A stretch of 64,000 nucleotides of DNA from Pseudomonadaceae bacterium (lineage in GTDB: Bacteria > Pseudomonadota > Gammaproteobacteria > Pseudomonadales > Azotimanducaceae), in NCBI GenBank assembly GCA_024743435.1, contig JANSWO010000001.1, positions 806,001-870,000 on the forward strand, in the 5' to 3' direction. A program made the position numbers and the translations under genes. Shown here in pieces: positions 36,233 to 47,128 of the stretch. The notes under the pieces were generated by a model. It was given only the letters and a program-made list of their open reading frames with translations. It was not told where the DNA came from and ran no database searches. Positions within the stretch are counted from its first letter, which is position 1, and every line of letters starts with the position of its first letter.

Positions 36233-36670
36233 TTATGTGCGCGGCAGAAGCCTGAACAGATAGGCCTCATTGATGTCGGGATTGCGTGGTGCGTTGCCGT
36301 ACTTCGCTTTGTACGGAATGGCCATTGCGTCGAACTCTTCCTGGCTTGTCACCCGTTCGGCTCGCAATTCATAGAGCTTCTCACCGATCAGCACGCGCAC
36401 GTTGGGGTCAGCTTCAATGTGTTCAACCCAGGTGGTGCGATTTGCTCCGGCGTGAACATAAAGGTCTAGCCCAACGCCGAGTATCCACAACTTCACGGAG
36501 TAAGGGTCGCTGGGGTTTGTCTCCAGCCGAATGATTTTCTCAGCCGCGGCCTCCGTCCAGTCAGCCGGCGGTTCGGTTAGCTCACCATCAAGCTTGCCGC
36601 CGGAGATTGGTATGTAGTTGCAGCCGCTGAGGAACGCCAGCGTGGCGGCGACGAGTGAACGTCCGATCAT
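36233..36670 (-). CDS. Small lipoprotein, possible split-barrel (DUF2255-like) fold
   Basis: A 145-residue protein from ATG 36670, with GGGAG six bases upstream. The signal peptide ends in AFLSGC, a lipobox, so the mature protein begins at Cys17 and is lipid-anchored. The mature part has YSVKLWILGVGLDLYVHAGA and HIEADPNVRVLIGEKLYELRAERV, strands reminiscent of flavin/F420 split-barrel proteins such as DUF2255. This is a weak similarity by eye. It precedes the Ddn-like gene on the same strand, which could suggest related roles. Confidence 0.65.
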   Translation of the reverse strand: MIGRSLVAATLAFLSGCNYIPISGGKLDGELTEPPADWTEAAAEKIIRLETNPSDPYSVKLWILGVGLDLYVHAGANRTTWVEHIEADPNVRVLIGEKLYELRAERVTSQEEFDAMAIPYKAKYGNAPRNPDINEAYLFRLLPRT

Positions 36671-36865
36671 AAGAATCTCCCGAGAGCTTGGTGTCAGCAC
36701 GCAGTGTCAACTATTGCGCTGCCCGAGACGAGGCGTATTCAGGCATACCAGCACTGTGATAAGGCCGCGCGCTCAATCAATTGCGGCCATCCTGAGCCGG
36801 TCGAGGACTGGCTGCTAGCGACATACAATTAGGCATACAGTGTCCGTGCGGAGTAGGGTGAGCAT

Positions 36866-37636
36866 ATGCCTGCAACGACTGAGATTACAGATAGGCTGGC
36901 CAGCGATGGCGTGGCGATTGTTCCTGACGTGCTTGGGACGCAGGAGGTCGTGGCACTTCGCGCCGCGCTGGTCGCAGCGATCGATGCCTATGAGGCGCGA
37001 GGGGGAAGCTCCTTCATGCCGTTTCTCGATCCGAATGATCGAAACGTACGCGTCTTTGAGCTGTTGGCACTAGATGCGGTGTTCCGCGAGTTGATTTTGC
37101 ATCCGATTGCGCTCGAGCACGTGTCAGCGGTTCTGGGTGAGCATTTTCTGATCTCGAACCTGACCGCCAATATCGCTTTGCCCGGCAGCGGCAGCATGGC
37201 GGTGCATTCGGATCAGGCACTGGTTGCTCCCGAGCCCTGGCTTGCGCCCTGGTCGGTGAACATCATCTGGTGCCTGGACGATGTGTCGCCGAGCAACGGA
37301 GGCACACGCTATCTCCCGGGTAGCCATCGATTCACGGAGCTCTCTGAACTGCCGGAAAACCCGGCGAGCGAGATGGTTGCTATCGAAGCGCCGGCGGGAT
37401 CGATTGCGGTCATGGACGGCCGGGTCTGGCATACCTCGGGAGCAAACAGCACGCGCGATGAGGAGAGGGCGCTACTCTTTGGCTACTACTGCGCGGATTT
37501 TCTGCGGCCTCAGGTGAACTGGAATGTCGTTCTCGAGGAGGTGCCGGGCAGCGAGATTTCCAGCGAGCTTGCTCAGCGGCTTGGACTCGGTCGCACTGCG
37601 AACTTCCGCCAGGGCGAGCGGCTTCTCGGGAGCTAG
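36866..37636 (+). CDS. Phytanoyl-CoA dioxygenase (PhyH) family protein
   Basis: A 256-residue Fe(II)/2-oxoglutarate oxygenase. Iron ligands H114-x-D116 (AVHSDQ) and the later His in GRVWHTSGANST are visible. The segment WCLDDVSPSNGGTRYLPGSH is the PhyH family hallmark. It hydroxylates an unknown substrate; relatives act on branched acyl-CoAs, ectoine or natural products. It is transcribed alone, diverging from the 36233 lipoprotein and converging on the GDPD gene over a strong hairpin. Confidence 0.9.
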   Translation: MPATTEITDRLASDGVAIVPDVLGTQEVVALRAALVAAIDAYEARGGSSFMPFLDPNDRNVRVFELLALDAVFRELILHPIALEHVSAVLGEHFLISNLTANIALPGSGSMAVHSDQALVAPEPWLAPWSVNIIWCLDDVSPSNGGTRYLPGSHRFTELSELPENPASEMVAIEAPAGSIAVMDGRVWHTSGANSTRDEERALLFGYYCADFLRPQVNWNVVLEEVPGSEISSELAQRLGLGRTANFRQGERLLGS

Positions 37637-37665
37637 CCGCTCGGTTCTTTCGCCTCCCGGCATCG

Positions 37666-37697
37666 TGCTGCTGGCGGGAAATTGGCCGCCAGCAGCA
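37666..37697. terminator. Bidirectional hairpin between convergent genes
   Basis: A perfect 12-bp stem (TGCTGCTGGCGG with CCGCCAGCAGCA) around an 8-base loop lies 29 bases after the PhyH stop and 16 bases after the end of the facing GDPD gene. TTTT follows ten bases later on the plus strand. Its position between two convergent stops fits shared termination. Confidence 0.75.
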
Positions 37698-37713
37698 TCA
37701 GACGTTTTGCCTG

Positions 37714-38994
37714 CTATCGCCGCCGCGCTTTTGCGGTGGGTTTGCAGTTGGCATAAAACGTGGTCGTTGCTGGCCAGTCAGAGAACAGACCGATAATGCC
37801 TACCTTCTGAGCGAGGGCGTCGATTACCGTCAGAATGTCTCCGTCGTTATTGATCGCGTCCGCAACCGTTGAGTAGTAGAAGCCGCCGCCACCGTTTTCG
37901 AGTTGGCCCGAGCGCTCGGTCGTCCAGCCGATCAGCTCCAGGCCCGCCGATCTGGCAGCCAATGCGTAGTCCGAAGCAATAATTTCATTGCTTCCATCGA
38001 GGCCGAGCATCATGAACATCGGCGGTGCCAGAATCTTAACCCCGGAATCTGCAAGTTCCTGCATGTTCGGTTCAAGTGCAGCAACGGCGTCTGGGTCGTT
38101 AACGTCAACGCCATAGCGGCTGTCGAGAAACACTGCTTGTTTGCCGAACTCTGGATTCGTGTCGATCCAGTAGCGAACATCGCCAAGGTTGAACGACTGT
38201 GGCCAGACGGCGAAAGGAGGAATGTTGGCAGCGCGGTACTCATCGAGTAGTTGCTGAGCGTAGTCTTCCTGGCTGTAATCGCCCTCATAAGGCATTACCA
38301 CCTCGGGGCTCTTCAGTTCTGGTGTCATGCCGACGCCCAACGATCGGAACAGCTCGATGCTCTCAGCGTGGCTGATCAGGGTTCCGCGTTCGCCACCGGT
38401 ATACAGATCGGTGCGGAAGCCAGCAGTCGCGTCAAGATACTCATCGATGCTGGTTGCGGATCGATTGGCCGCATCCATCTTGCCATCGAGGCTCTTGAAT
38501 TCGGCCAGCGTAATGTCGCTCGTGCAACATCGGATGTCCGCAGCGTTTAGCAGGACGCCGTCAGCGTCGAGCTGGGGTGGGACCGTGCACTTCTGGGCAA
38601 GTGGCGTAGCGACGATGTTTGTCGTGGTGTGCAGGTCGCATTGGGCGTGCCGGCAAACCAGTTCTCGATCTTTTGTGAATGTTACGTCGCACTCGAGAAT
38701 GCCAGCACCCATTCGAGCTGCAGCCTCGTATGACTCTTTCGTGTGTTCCGGAAATTGTAGCGGTGCGCCACGATGACCGATCGACCAGATCGAAGGCTTA
38801 AACTGGCCGCGTCGATCCGCGCAGGCACTGAGTTCCTTCTTGAGCGGACCATCGCTCATTTGCTCAACCAGATAGTAGGGTCTTGGGCCGAGCTCTGTGA
38901 GGGTGTCCAACACGCCTCGGCCGTCGGCTGAAGCGTGGGACGCAATTGCCAGGCACAATGCTGGTAAGACACTGTATCGAAGCCAGGTTTTCAT
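37714..38994 (-). CDS. Periplasmic glycerophosphodiester phosphodiesterase
   Basis: A 426-residue GDPD-family enzyme with an N-terminal Sec signal peptide of about 23 residues ([14 protein letters not shown]). The catalytic region is [21 protein letters not shown] (HR and E) and [14 protein letters not shown] (E-x-D), with later H of CRHAQCDLH. It hydrolyses glycerophosphodiesters to glycerol 3-phosphate and an alcohol in the periplasm. The length is above bacterial GlpQ (about 355) because of insertions. It may be phosphate-regulated (see the weak Pho-box-like sequence upstream). Confidence 0.9.
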   Translation of the reverse strand: MKTWLRYSVLPALCLAIASHASADGRGVLDTLTELGPRPYYLVEQMSDGPLKKELSACADRRGQFKPSIWSIGHRGAPLQFPEHTKESYEAAARMGAGILECDVTFTKDRELVCRHAQCDLHTTTNIVATPLAQKCTVPPQLDADGVLLNAADIRCCTSDITLAEFKSLDGKMDAANRSATSIDEYLDATAGFRTDLYTGGERGTLISHAESIELFRSLGVGMTPELKSPEVVMPYEGDYSQEDYAQQLLDEYRAANIPPFAVWPQSFNLGDVRYWIDTNPEFGKQAVFLDSRYGVDVNDPDAVAALEPNMQELADSGVKILAPPMFMMLGLDGSNEIIASDYALAARSAGLELIGWTTERSGQLENGGGGFYYSTVADAINNDGDILTVIDALAQKVGIIGLFSDWPATTTFYANCKPTAKARRR

Positions 38995-39415
38995 TGGGGT
39001 GTTCCTATCGGTGAATCAATTTGCTGTGTTTTCTTGTCGGTGGCGCCTCGACAAACACTAGAAACCTTTGGTGAAGTATTCATGCAGGTTTCGTGAACAA
39101 ATTACGACAAACAGGAAGGTTGTCATTTGGAATGAGGACAGGCACGTTGATTGCGCGAGCTGGGTCGTGGTCGACGGCTGAGGTGGGCGATGCTGGGATC
39201 AGGCACGCCATTGGATGCGTCGCTGTCACGAGCTGAAGACGTTTGCTGACCGGACGAATGCGCTCAGCCACCTTAGTGTCAGCTCCTTCGAGGTAGACCC
39301 CGAAGAAGCGGCAGATAGCTCCGGTAAATCCTCTGTGCAGAAGATTTCGGTTCGAGTGCTGCGTTAGCTACTGTCTCTAGGGCTGCCCGTTTTTTTCGAG
39401 CGACACTAGAGCGTG
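38995..39415. other. Intergenic region, 421 bases
   Basis: Between the GDPD start and the yghU stop, both on the minus strand. I see no ORF with coding character. It holds an inverted repeat GAAACCT/AGGTTTC at 39061-39092, a weak Pho-box-like sequence on the minus strand at 39093-39110, and a T7 run near 39390. Confidence 0.5.
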
Positions 39416-40261
39416 CTAGCGAGAAAAGTCTGCGGCGCTGTGACGCTCGACAACACGCTGGTCTTCTGGCCCCCAGGATCGATTGACACGCTTGCCTCTG
39501 GCAACGGCAGGGCGGGCCTCGATGGCTTTGGCCCAGCGCACGACGTTTTCGTACGAGCTGACTTCGAGAAACTCGGCAGCTTCGTAGATGTTGTGCAGAA
39601 CCAAGGCGCCATACCAGGCGACGTTAGCCATATCAGCAATCGTGTACTCATCGCCAATCAGGAACTCGCGCTCGGCGAGATTGCGATCGAGCACGTCCAG
39701 TTGCCGTTTTACTTCCATGGCGAAACGGTTGATCGGGTATTCCCACTTCTCGGGTGCGTAGGCGTAGAAGTGGCCGAAACCCCCGCCGAGATAGGGTGCG
39801 CTGCCCATCTGCCACATGAGCCAGGAGTAGCACTCGGCTCGCGCTGATGGGTCTTCTGGCAGAAAGTGGCCGAACTTATCGGCGAGGTAGAGAAGGATTG
39901 CGGCGGATTCGAACACTCGCGTGGGTTTTTCGGTACTGCGATCGAGCAATGCGGGAATCTTCGAGTTGGGATTTATCTCAACAAAACCGCTGCTGAACTG
40001 TTGGCCTTCACCGATATTGATGATCCACGCATCGTACTCAGCGCCACTCTCGCCGAGTTCCAGCAGCTCCTCGAGCATTACCGTGACTTTTACACCATTT
40101 GGCGTCGCCAGCGAATGCAGTTGCAGCGGATGCTCGCCGACCGGTAGCTCTTTTTCGTGGGTGGGGCCGGCTATTGGCCGATTGATATTGGCAAACCGAC
40201 CGCCGCTTGCCTTGTCCCAGGTCCAGACCTTTGGTGGCTCGTAGGTGTTGTCGTCGCTCAT
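39416..40261 (-). CDS. yghU: Glutathione S-transferase family protein YghU (disulfide-bond oxidoreductase)
   Basis: A 281-residue GST closely matching E. coli YghU as I recall it: PKVWTWDKASGGRFANINRP, AGPTHEKELPVGEHPLQLHS, ATPNGVKVTVMLEELLELG, QFSSGFVEINPNSKIPALLD and GGGFGHFYAYAPEKWEYPIN. YghU binds two glutathiones, reduces disulfides and has peroxidase activity in the cytoplasm. Length is close to the 288 of E. coli. It is transcribed alone on the minus strand. Confidence 0.95.
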   Translation of the reverse strand: MSDDNTYEPPKVWTWDKASGGRFANINRPIAGPTHEKELPVGEHPLQLHSLATPNGVKVTVMLEELLELGESGAEYDAWIINIGEGQQFSSGFVEINPNSKIPALLDRSTEKPTRVFESAAILLYLADKFGHFLPEDPSARAECYSWLMWQMGSAPYLGGGFGHFYAYAPEKWEYPINRFAMEVKRQLDVLDRNLAEREFLIGDEYTIADMANVAWYGALVLHNIYEAAEFLEVSSYENVVRWAKAIEARPAVARGKRVNRSWGPEDQRVVERHSAADFSR

Positions 40262-40412
40262 GGTGATCCCTTTTGTTCTTTGCTTTTGATTGCTGCAGCC
40301 GCCCGATGACAGACGGAATCAAGCTGTCCTGAAGCTTGCCACAGGCAAGTCCGGCTCGCTTATCACGTTGTCTTCTTTGGTTGTGTCCATGACGAACTCA
40401 CCGGCTAGCGTG

Positions 40413-42326
<1,914 letters not shown>

Positions 42327-42502
42327 ATCTTGCGTGAGTATCTCTTGGCAATTGTGCGCTCGCGAGCGGCGTGCGGCGGCGCATCTTACCCGGCTTGAAC
42401 CGTATCTGCTGGCGTCGAGTCTCGTCTGGTTTTTGAGCGAGCTGAACTATTGTGCGATTCGCTTGCCCAAGCTAGCAACGTAACAATCAAAGCGTCAGCG
42501 AA

Positions 42503-42997
42503 ATGAAGCCGTTAACAATGTCCGTATCTGATCAATGTAGCTACACCCAGATGCTTCTCGCAGCATTCTGTGCGGCATTGATACTGATCCTTAGTCCATC
42601 AGCCGCTGCGAGTGAGGCGGCAACGACGATGCAAGCTCAGGTGTTGTATGTCGGAGAGCTGACTAAGAAAGACAAGAGCATCAGAGGGGCATGGCACATA
42701 GAGCAGCGCCACGATGGTGCTGTCCTGGTGCTTGGCGAAGATTTTAAAACGCGATCGGGGCCTGATCTGAAGGTGTTCCTATCGCCCACGGCTTTCACAT
42801 CGCTTCGTGGTAGCAATGCCGTTGATGGGTCAATTGTGCTGGGCGAACTGAAGTCGACGCGGGGTGAACAGGAGTATGCGATTCCTGCCGGTCTGGATCT
42901 GGATGCTTTTAGTAGCGTGATCGTGCATTGCGAGGCTTATTCGGTGCTTTGGGGCGGCTCACAGCTAAACGCGGCAGACACCGCGATTGACCGCTGA
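42503..42997 (+). CDS. Exported DM13-domain protein
   Basis: A 164-residue protein with an N-terminal signal peptide (MLLAAFCAALILILSPSAAAS). The remainder is a single DM13 domain: VLVLGEDFKTRSGPDLKVFLSP, VLGELKSTRGEQEYAIP and VIVHCEAYSVLWGGSQL, with the near-invariant Cys. DM13 domains are thought to take part in redox or electron transfer outside the cytoplasm. It begins divergently from uup, 176 bases away, and may start at an internal Met. Confidence 0.8.
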   Translation: MKPLTMSVSDQCSYTQMLLAAFCAALILILSPSAAASEAATTMQAQVLYVGELTKKDKSIRGAWHIEQRHDGAVLVLGEDFKTRSGPDLKVFLSPTAFTSLRGSNAVDGSIVLGELKSTRGEQEYAIPAGLDLDAFSSVIVHCEAYSVLWGGSQLNAADTAIDR

Positions 42998-43003
42998 TTC
43001 CGC

Positions 43004-43468
43004 CTAAAAGTCGCCGTCTGCTACCTGGAAACAGGTGATGCCGAGCTCTCGCCACATGCGCACGACCTTGTTGCGGTCGTCGACGCTGAACAGGATCTTT
43101 TCTTTTATTGGCTCTGCCCAGGCGCGCTTCAGATCGTCGTCGGGGGTGTAGTCACCTTCACGGCGCATTCGGATCTCATCGAACACGTCTGTGCCGACAT
43201 GTTTGTCGAGCCAGGCCAGCGTCTGCGATCTGACCTCGTCTGAGCGCCCGGAGAAGACGATCAGACGAAGCTTGGGTGAGGATTGCTGCCGTAGCATTCG
43301 TGCCAGCGCGATAACTGGGGTATTGGGTTCGTCATCGACGCACGCGGCGAAGAAATCGCGCCAGCGTTTTTTCTTGCCGCGTACCAGATAACGTCGGTGG
43401 TCAATCAGCGCGAGCGTCCCATCAAGATCGAAGACAACGGTGTCCCGCGAATCGGCTTCGTCGATCAT
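43004..43468 (-). CDS. HAD-family phosphatase, PNKP/PseT 3'-phosphatase-like
   Basis: A 154-residue HAD protein. Motif I is VVFDLDGTLALID (D-x-D), motif II VFSGRSDEV, and the late VDDRNKVVRMWRELGITCFQV supplies the acidic motif IV. This layout is that of the phosphatase domain of T4 polynucleotide kinase, without the kinase domain. Such proteins may remove 3' phosphates from nucleic acids, but related HADs act on small molecules. No clear ribosome site is present. It ends 6 bases after the facing DM13 gene stop. Confidence 0.78.
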   Translation of the reverse strand: MIDEADSRDTVVFDLDGTLALIDHRRYLVRGKKKRWRDFFAACVDDEPNTPVIALARMLRQQSSPKLRLIVFSGRSDEVRSQTLAWLDKHVGTDVFDEIRMRREGDYTPDDDLKRAWAEPIKEKILFSVDDRNKVVRMWRELGITCFQVADGDF

Positions 43469-43507
43469 GCTATCGATGGGACTTACGCACTCGCCGTAGA
43501 CCCGGTT

Positions 43508-44644
43508 CTAAAAACCCAGGGCGCGCGCGTAGCGATCCTTGTGGAACGCCTGATTACCGAAGATAGCCTCCAGCGCTCGTGCTCGTTTCAGGTAGAAGCC
43601 TGCATCGAACTCATCGGTCATGCCGATGCCGCCGTGAATCTGAATCAGTTGATTCGACATCACGTGCACAAAATCGCCCACCTTTGCTTTCGACAGCGAA
43701 CATAGCTCGCTGATGTCGCTCGCGTTGTTGTCGATGGCGATGAGGGCGGCTTCCGCACAGGAGCGCGAAAGCTCCATGTTGCCGTACAACTCCGCCGCTC
43801 GATGGCCCAGCGCCTGGAACGATCCGATCACGCGGCCAAACTGCTCGCGGGTTTTCAGGTATTCGAGCGTCATGTCGAAGGCTGCAGATGCGGTGCCCAT
43901 CATCTCGGCTCCAAGCCCGGCTCGGGCCCTGTCGAGAATCTGTTCGAGCAGCTCATAGCCTGCATCAACGCTGCCCAGAACGCGATCGGCTGCGACCTCG
44001 ACGCCGTCGAAGTGGATGTTTGCATAGCCGCGGCTATCAACCATGGAAAGCGCGGATCGGCTAACACCACTGCTGTCTGCGGGCACCAGAAACAGAGTCA
44101 ATCCTTTGCTCTCACCCGGTGCGCCCGAGGTTCTCGCAACCACGATGAGATCGGTTGCTGCCATGCCTTCGAGGACCATGGTCTTGGCGCCGGACAACAT
44201 GTAGCCGTTCGCCGAGGTGGTCGCGCTGGTGCTCGTGTTTGCCGGGTTATGTCGCGGGCCGTCGTCGACAGCCAGAGACATCACGGAGCTGCCGTCGACG
44301 ATCTTCGGCAGCCACTCATCTTTCTGAGCGTTGTTGCCGCCGAGCAGGATGGCCGATGCGCCAACAAGCGCTGATGCAAACAAGGGTGATGCGGTCAGTT
44401 GCTTGCCCAGTTCTTCGAGCACGACACCAAAGGTCAGATAGCCGAGGTCCGAGCCGCCGTAGTTCTCCGGAACGATGATGCCGGTCCAGCCCATGTCGAT
44501 CATGGCCTGCCAGGTCGCTGGTTCGAAGCGTTCGGCTACGCCGCTGTCCCGCATCTTTCGAAACGCCGTCACCGGCGCCTGTTCGCTTGCCCAGGACCGC
44601 GCCTGGTCCTGCAGCATGGATTGTTCTTCGCTGAGTGCTGCCAT
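43508..44644 (-). CDS. Acyl-CoA dehydrogenase, small-subunit-like member of a pair
   Basis: A 378-residue ACAD fold protein. It contains FEPATWQAMIDMGWTGIIVPENYGGSDLG, GYMLSGAKTMVLEG and YANIHFDGVEV, and a C-terminal QIHGGIGMTDEFDAGFYLKRA. The C-terminal segment usually bearing the catalytic Glu is altered. It begins 5 bases after the stop of another ACAD gene, so the two probably form a heteromeric dehydrogenase as in steroid side-chain FadE pairs. The SDR upstream fits the same pathway. Confidence 0.88.
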   Translation of the reverse strand: MAALSEEQSMLQDQARSWASEQAPVTAFRKMRDSGVAERFEPATWQAMIDMGWTGIIVPENYGGSDLGYLTFGVVLEELGKQLTASPLFASALVGASAILLGGNNAQKDEWLPKIVDGSSVMSLAVDDGPRHNPANTSTSATTSANGYMLSGAKTMVLEGMAATDLIVVARTSGAPGESKGLTLFLVPADSSGVSRSALSMVDSRGYANIHFDGVEVAADRVLGSVDAGYELLEQILDRARAGLGAEMMGTASAAFDMTLEYLKTREQFGRVIGSFQALGHRAAELYGNMELSRSCAEAALIAIDNNASDISELCSLSKAKVGDFVHVMSNQLIQIHGGIGMTDEFDAGFYLKRARALEAIFGNQAFHKDRYARALGF

Positions 44645-44649
44645 GATCG

Positions 44650-45858
44650 TTAGCCCTTCTGTGTCGTCTCGGGCAAACCGAGAATGTTTTTGGAGATGAT
44701 GTTTTTCTGAACTTCAAACGAGCCGCCATAGATAGAGATGGCTTTACCTGAGAGCCACTCGCGTGTGGCCGCTATCTCATCGCTCGTGAACTCGCTGCCT
44801 TCCCAACCCAGACCCTGTGCGCCCATCATCTCAACGAGCAACTCCGACTTGGTTTGGGCAACCTCGGTGGCGGAGTTTTTGAGTATCGACGCAGCGGCAC
44901 TGACTTTGGGGTTGCCCCGAGCTTCGGCCGTAATGCGGGCGATGGTCAGAGAATGGGCTTTTGCCTGTATCAGGTGGTTAGCCAGCCGCATGCGAAGGTC
45001 CGGATCGGCCAGCGTTCCGTCAGGGTTTTCGCCAACGTAGCGCTTGGCCTGGGCTTGCAGGGTCTCTGCTTCACCAACGGGTGCCCCGCGGGCCTTGGTC
45101 TGGCTCTGACGCTCGTGTTGCAGGAGGCGCTTGATGACGTTCCAGCCATCGTTCAGATCACCCAGGAGGTCGCTTTTGTCGGCACGCGCATTGTTGAAGA
45201 ACGTCTCGCAAAAAGGCGATGCGCCGGCGATCAGTTTGATGGGGCGTGTCTCAACTCCCGGTTGATCCATCGGCAACATCACGAAGCTGATGCCGTCATG
45301 TTTCTTCGCGTTTGGATCGGTACGCACGAGTGCGCCACACCAGTGTGAGATGTCGGCGCCGGACGTCCAGATTTTCTGGCCGTTCAATTCGAAGTGATCG
45401 CCTTTGTCCTCGGCTTTTGCGCGCAATGAGGCAAGGTCTGATCCGGCATTCGGCTCAGACAGCCCCAGGCACCAGCGCACTTCGCCGCTGGCAATCCCAG
45501 GCAGGTGCCGTGCACGTTGTTCTTCGCTGCCATAGTCGAGCAGGGTAGGGCCAACCATGGTGATGCCCATCCCGGTCATCGGTGGAATCGGGTTGGACGC
45601 TCCGACCTTGGCCATTTCCTGGGCGATCACTCGCGCTTCCGGCTGGCTGAGGCCGGCGCCGCCATACTCCTTTGCCCACGTGGGCGCACCCCAACCCTTG
45701 GCTGCCAGGCTTGTCCGCCAGCTCTCCAGATCCGCAGCCACCTTTGGGTCGGACTCTTCTTCGAAACCCAGAGGCTTGTCTTTCAGGGATGCGGGAAAAT
45801 TCTCTGCAATCCAGGTTTTCGCATCGTCGCGAAAAGTGGCGAGGGCATCACTACTCAT
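44650..45858 (-). CDS. Acyl-CoA dehydrogenase, larger member of a pair
   Basis: A 402-residue ACAD protein with WGAPTWAKEYGGAGLS, CLGLSEPNAGSDLASLRAKAE, FELNGQKIWTSGADISHWC and the C-terminal IYGGSFEVQKNIISKNILG, which matches the FadE17/26-like larger subunits. It precedes the 43508 gene by 5 bases and follows the SDR gene by 42 bases. Paired ACADs of this kind commonly dehydrogenate CoA esters of steroid or other bulky side chains; the substrate here is not determinable. Confidence 0.9.
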   Translation of the reverse strand: MSSDALATFRDDAKTWIAENFPASLKDKPLGFEEESDPKVAADLESWRTSLAAKGWGAPTWAKEYGGAGLSQPEARVIAQEMAKVGASNPIPPMTGMGITMVGPTLLDYGSEEQRARHLPGIASGEVRWCLGLSEPNAGSDLASLRAKAEDKGDHFELNGQKIWTSGADISHWCGALVRTDPNAKKHDGISFVMLPMDQPGVETRPIKLIAGASPFCETFFNNARADKSDLLGDLNDGWNVIKRLLQHERQSQTKARGAPVGEAETLQAQAKRYVGENPDGTLADPDLRMRLANHLIQAKAHSLTIARITAEARGNPKVSAAASILKNSATEVAQTKSELLVEMMGAQGLGWEGSEFTSDEIAATREWLSGKAISIYGGSFEVQKNIISKNILGLPETTQKG

Positions 45859-45900
45859 TGTCTGATCCTGTGTTTTGGTTGTTGTGTTCGGGTGTTGTTG

Positions 45901-46785
45901 TCAGTCGCTCGAGCGGCGGTTGCTTGCCGAGCCTTCCTGCGCCTGGCTCATGTCGAGCAGTTCATCTTTGCGTGCGAGTAAGTCTTCGTAAGTGACGTCG
46001 GGACCGAATGACACGCCGTCATTGCTGAACATGGCGCAGGTAACAAAGTGGCCCATGCCGGCCTGGATGATCTTGCCAGTCGGTGCGTCTTCAGCGCACA
46101 TCAGTAGAACTGCGGGCGTTACCAGCTTGGGGTGTCTCGTCGGATCCGGGTTGTCGAGGTCCTCATCGCGCCCGGGAATCGTATTGATTAGCCGGGTAGA
46201 TGCCGCAGGCGAGAGCACGTTGACGCGCACGTTTTTGGTCGCACCCTCGATGGCCAGAACGTTGGCCAAGCCGAGCATCCCGGTCTTTGCAGCGCCATAG
46301 TTTGCCTGGCCGAAATTGCCGAAGATGCCGGAAACCGATGAGGTCATCACAATGCGGCCGTAGTTCTGCTCGACCATATGTGGCCAGGCCGCGTGAGTAA
46401 CGTATCCCGTACCGTTCAGGTGAACATCCATCACGATGTCCCAGTCGTCTAATGGCATCTTCTTGAAACTTTTGTCGCGCAGGATGCCCGCGTTGTTTAC
46501 GAGTATGTGCACCGTGCCGAAAGCCGCGACAGCATCGTCAATGATCGACTTCGCGCCTTCCCGAGTGGATACGGATGCTTTGTTGGCGATGGCGGTTCCG
46601 CCTGCAGCCCGGATTTCCTCAACCACCGCGTCTGCCATATCCGATGCGCCGGTGCCGTCGCCGCTACCGCCGAGATCGTTCACCACAACTTTTGCGCCGC
46701 GTCGTGCAAACTCGAGCGCGTGAGCTTTGCCAAGCCCACCTCCTGCACCGGTAATGACGACAACTTTGTCTTGAAATTCGCTCAT
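45901..46785 (-). CDS. SDR family oxidoreductase, multifunctional-protein-2/HSD17B4-like
   Basis: A 294-residue SDR starting at ATG 46785 after GGGGGAG. It has VVVITGAGGGLGKAHALEFARRGAKVVVNDLGGSGDGTG, typical of the (3R)-hydroxyacyl-CoA dehydrogenase domain of peroxisomal MFE-2/HSD17B4, then ILVNNAGILRD, SSVSGIFGNFGQANYGAAKTG with Ser, Tyr and Lys. It would oxidise a 3-hydroxyacyl-CoA. Together with two downstream ACADs it suggests side-chain beta-oxidation. Confidence 0.9.
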   Translation of the reverse strand: MSEFQDKVVVITGAGGGLGKAHALEFARRGAKVVVNDLGGSGDGTGASDMADAVVEEIRAAGGTAIANKASVSTREGAKSIIDDAVAAFGTVHILVNNAGILRDKSFKKMPLDDWDIVMDVHLNGTGYVTHAAWPHMVEQNYGRIVMTSSVSGIFGNFGQANYGAAKTGMLGLANVLAIEGATKNVRVNVLSPAASTRLINTIPGRDEDLDNPDPTRHPKLVTPAVLLMCAEDAPTGKIIQAGMGHFVTCAMFSNDGVSFGPDVTYEDLLARKDELLDMSQAQEGSASNRRSSD

Positions 46786-47128
46786 GGCTCCCCCGTCTGC
46801 GCTGCTTGTTTGCGATATCAACCGGGAATGATACTGGAGGCGGCGTTGCGACGTCAGTGTGGACAGCCTTGGGGTAATCGGTGGTGAGTCGGTGGTGAGA
46901 TGGTTTATTGCGCTGGCTTACCACGTCATACGGGGGCTGGCTGGTGGTTCGGACGGAACCTGTGGGTATGCCGCTCGTCTCTGTCTACGTTATTGTGATA
47001 AAAGGCGATATTCGATAAATATCGTATTTATTGCCGATATATGTTGAATATCGGCTATATTGGCAATAATATCGCGGTGAGTCCTGGCCACCGGCCAGGC
47101 TCGCGTATGAGTCACGAGGTCAGCATAA
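46786..47128. other. Intergenic region with a CGATA/TATCG repeat cluster
   Basis: A 343-base gap between divergent genes. An AT-rich stretch at 47006-47075 contains repeated CGATA and TATCG pentamers, listed separately. The remainder has no convincing ORF. Confidence 0.5.
47006..47075. repeat. Cluster of nested inverted repeats upstream of satD-like gene
   Basis: CGATA occurs at 47006, 47013 and 47035 and its complement TATCG at 47020, 47049 and 47070. They build CGATA-N2-TATCG at 47013-47024, an 8-bp inverted repeat GCCGATAT/ATATCGGC (47033-47040, 47048-47055) and an enclosing TATTGCC/GGCAATA (47029-47035, 47062-47068). The block is AT-rich against a GC-rich surround and lies 54 bases before the SatD-like start, so an operator or stem structure is likely. 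Confidence 0.7.
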
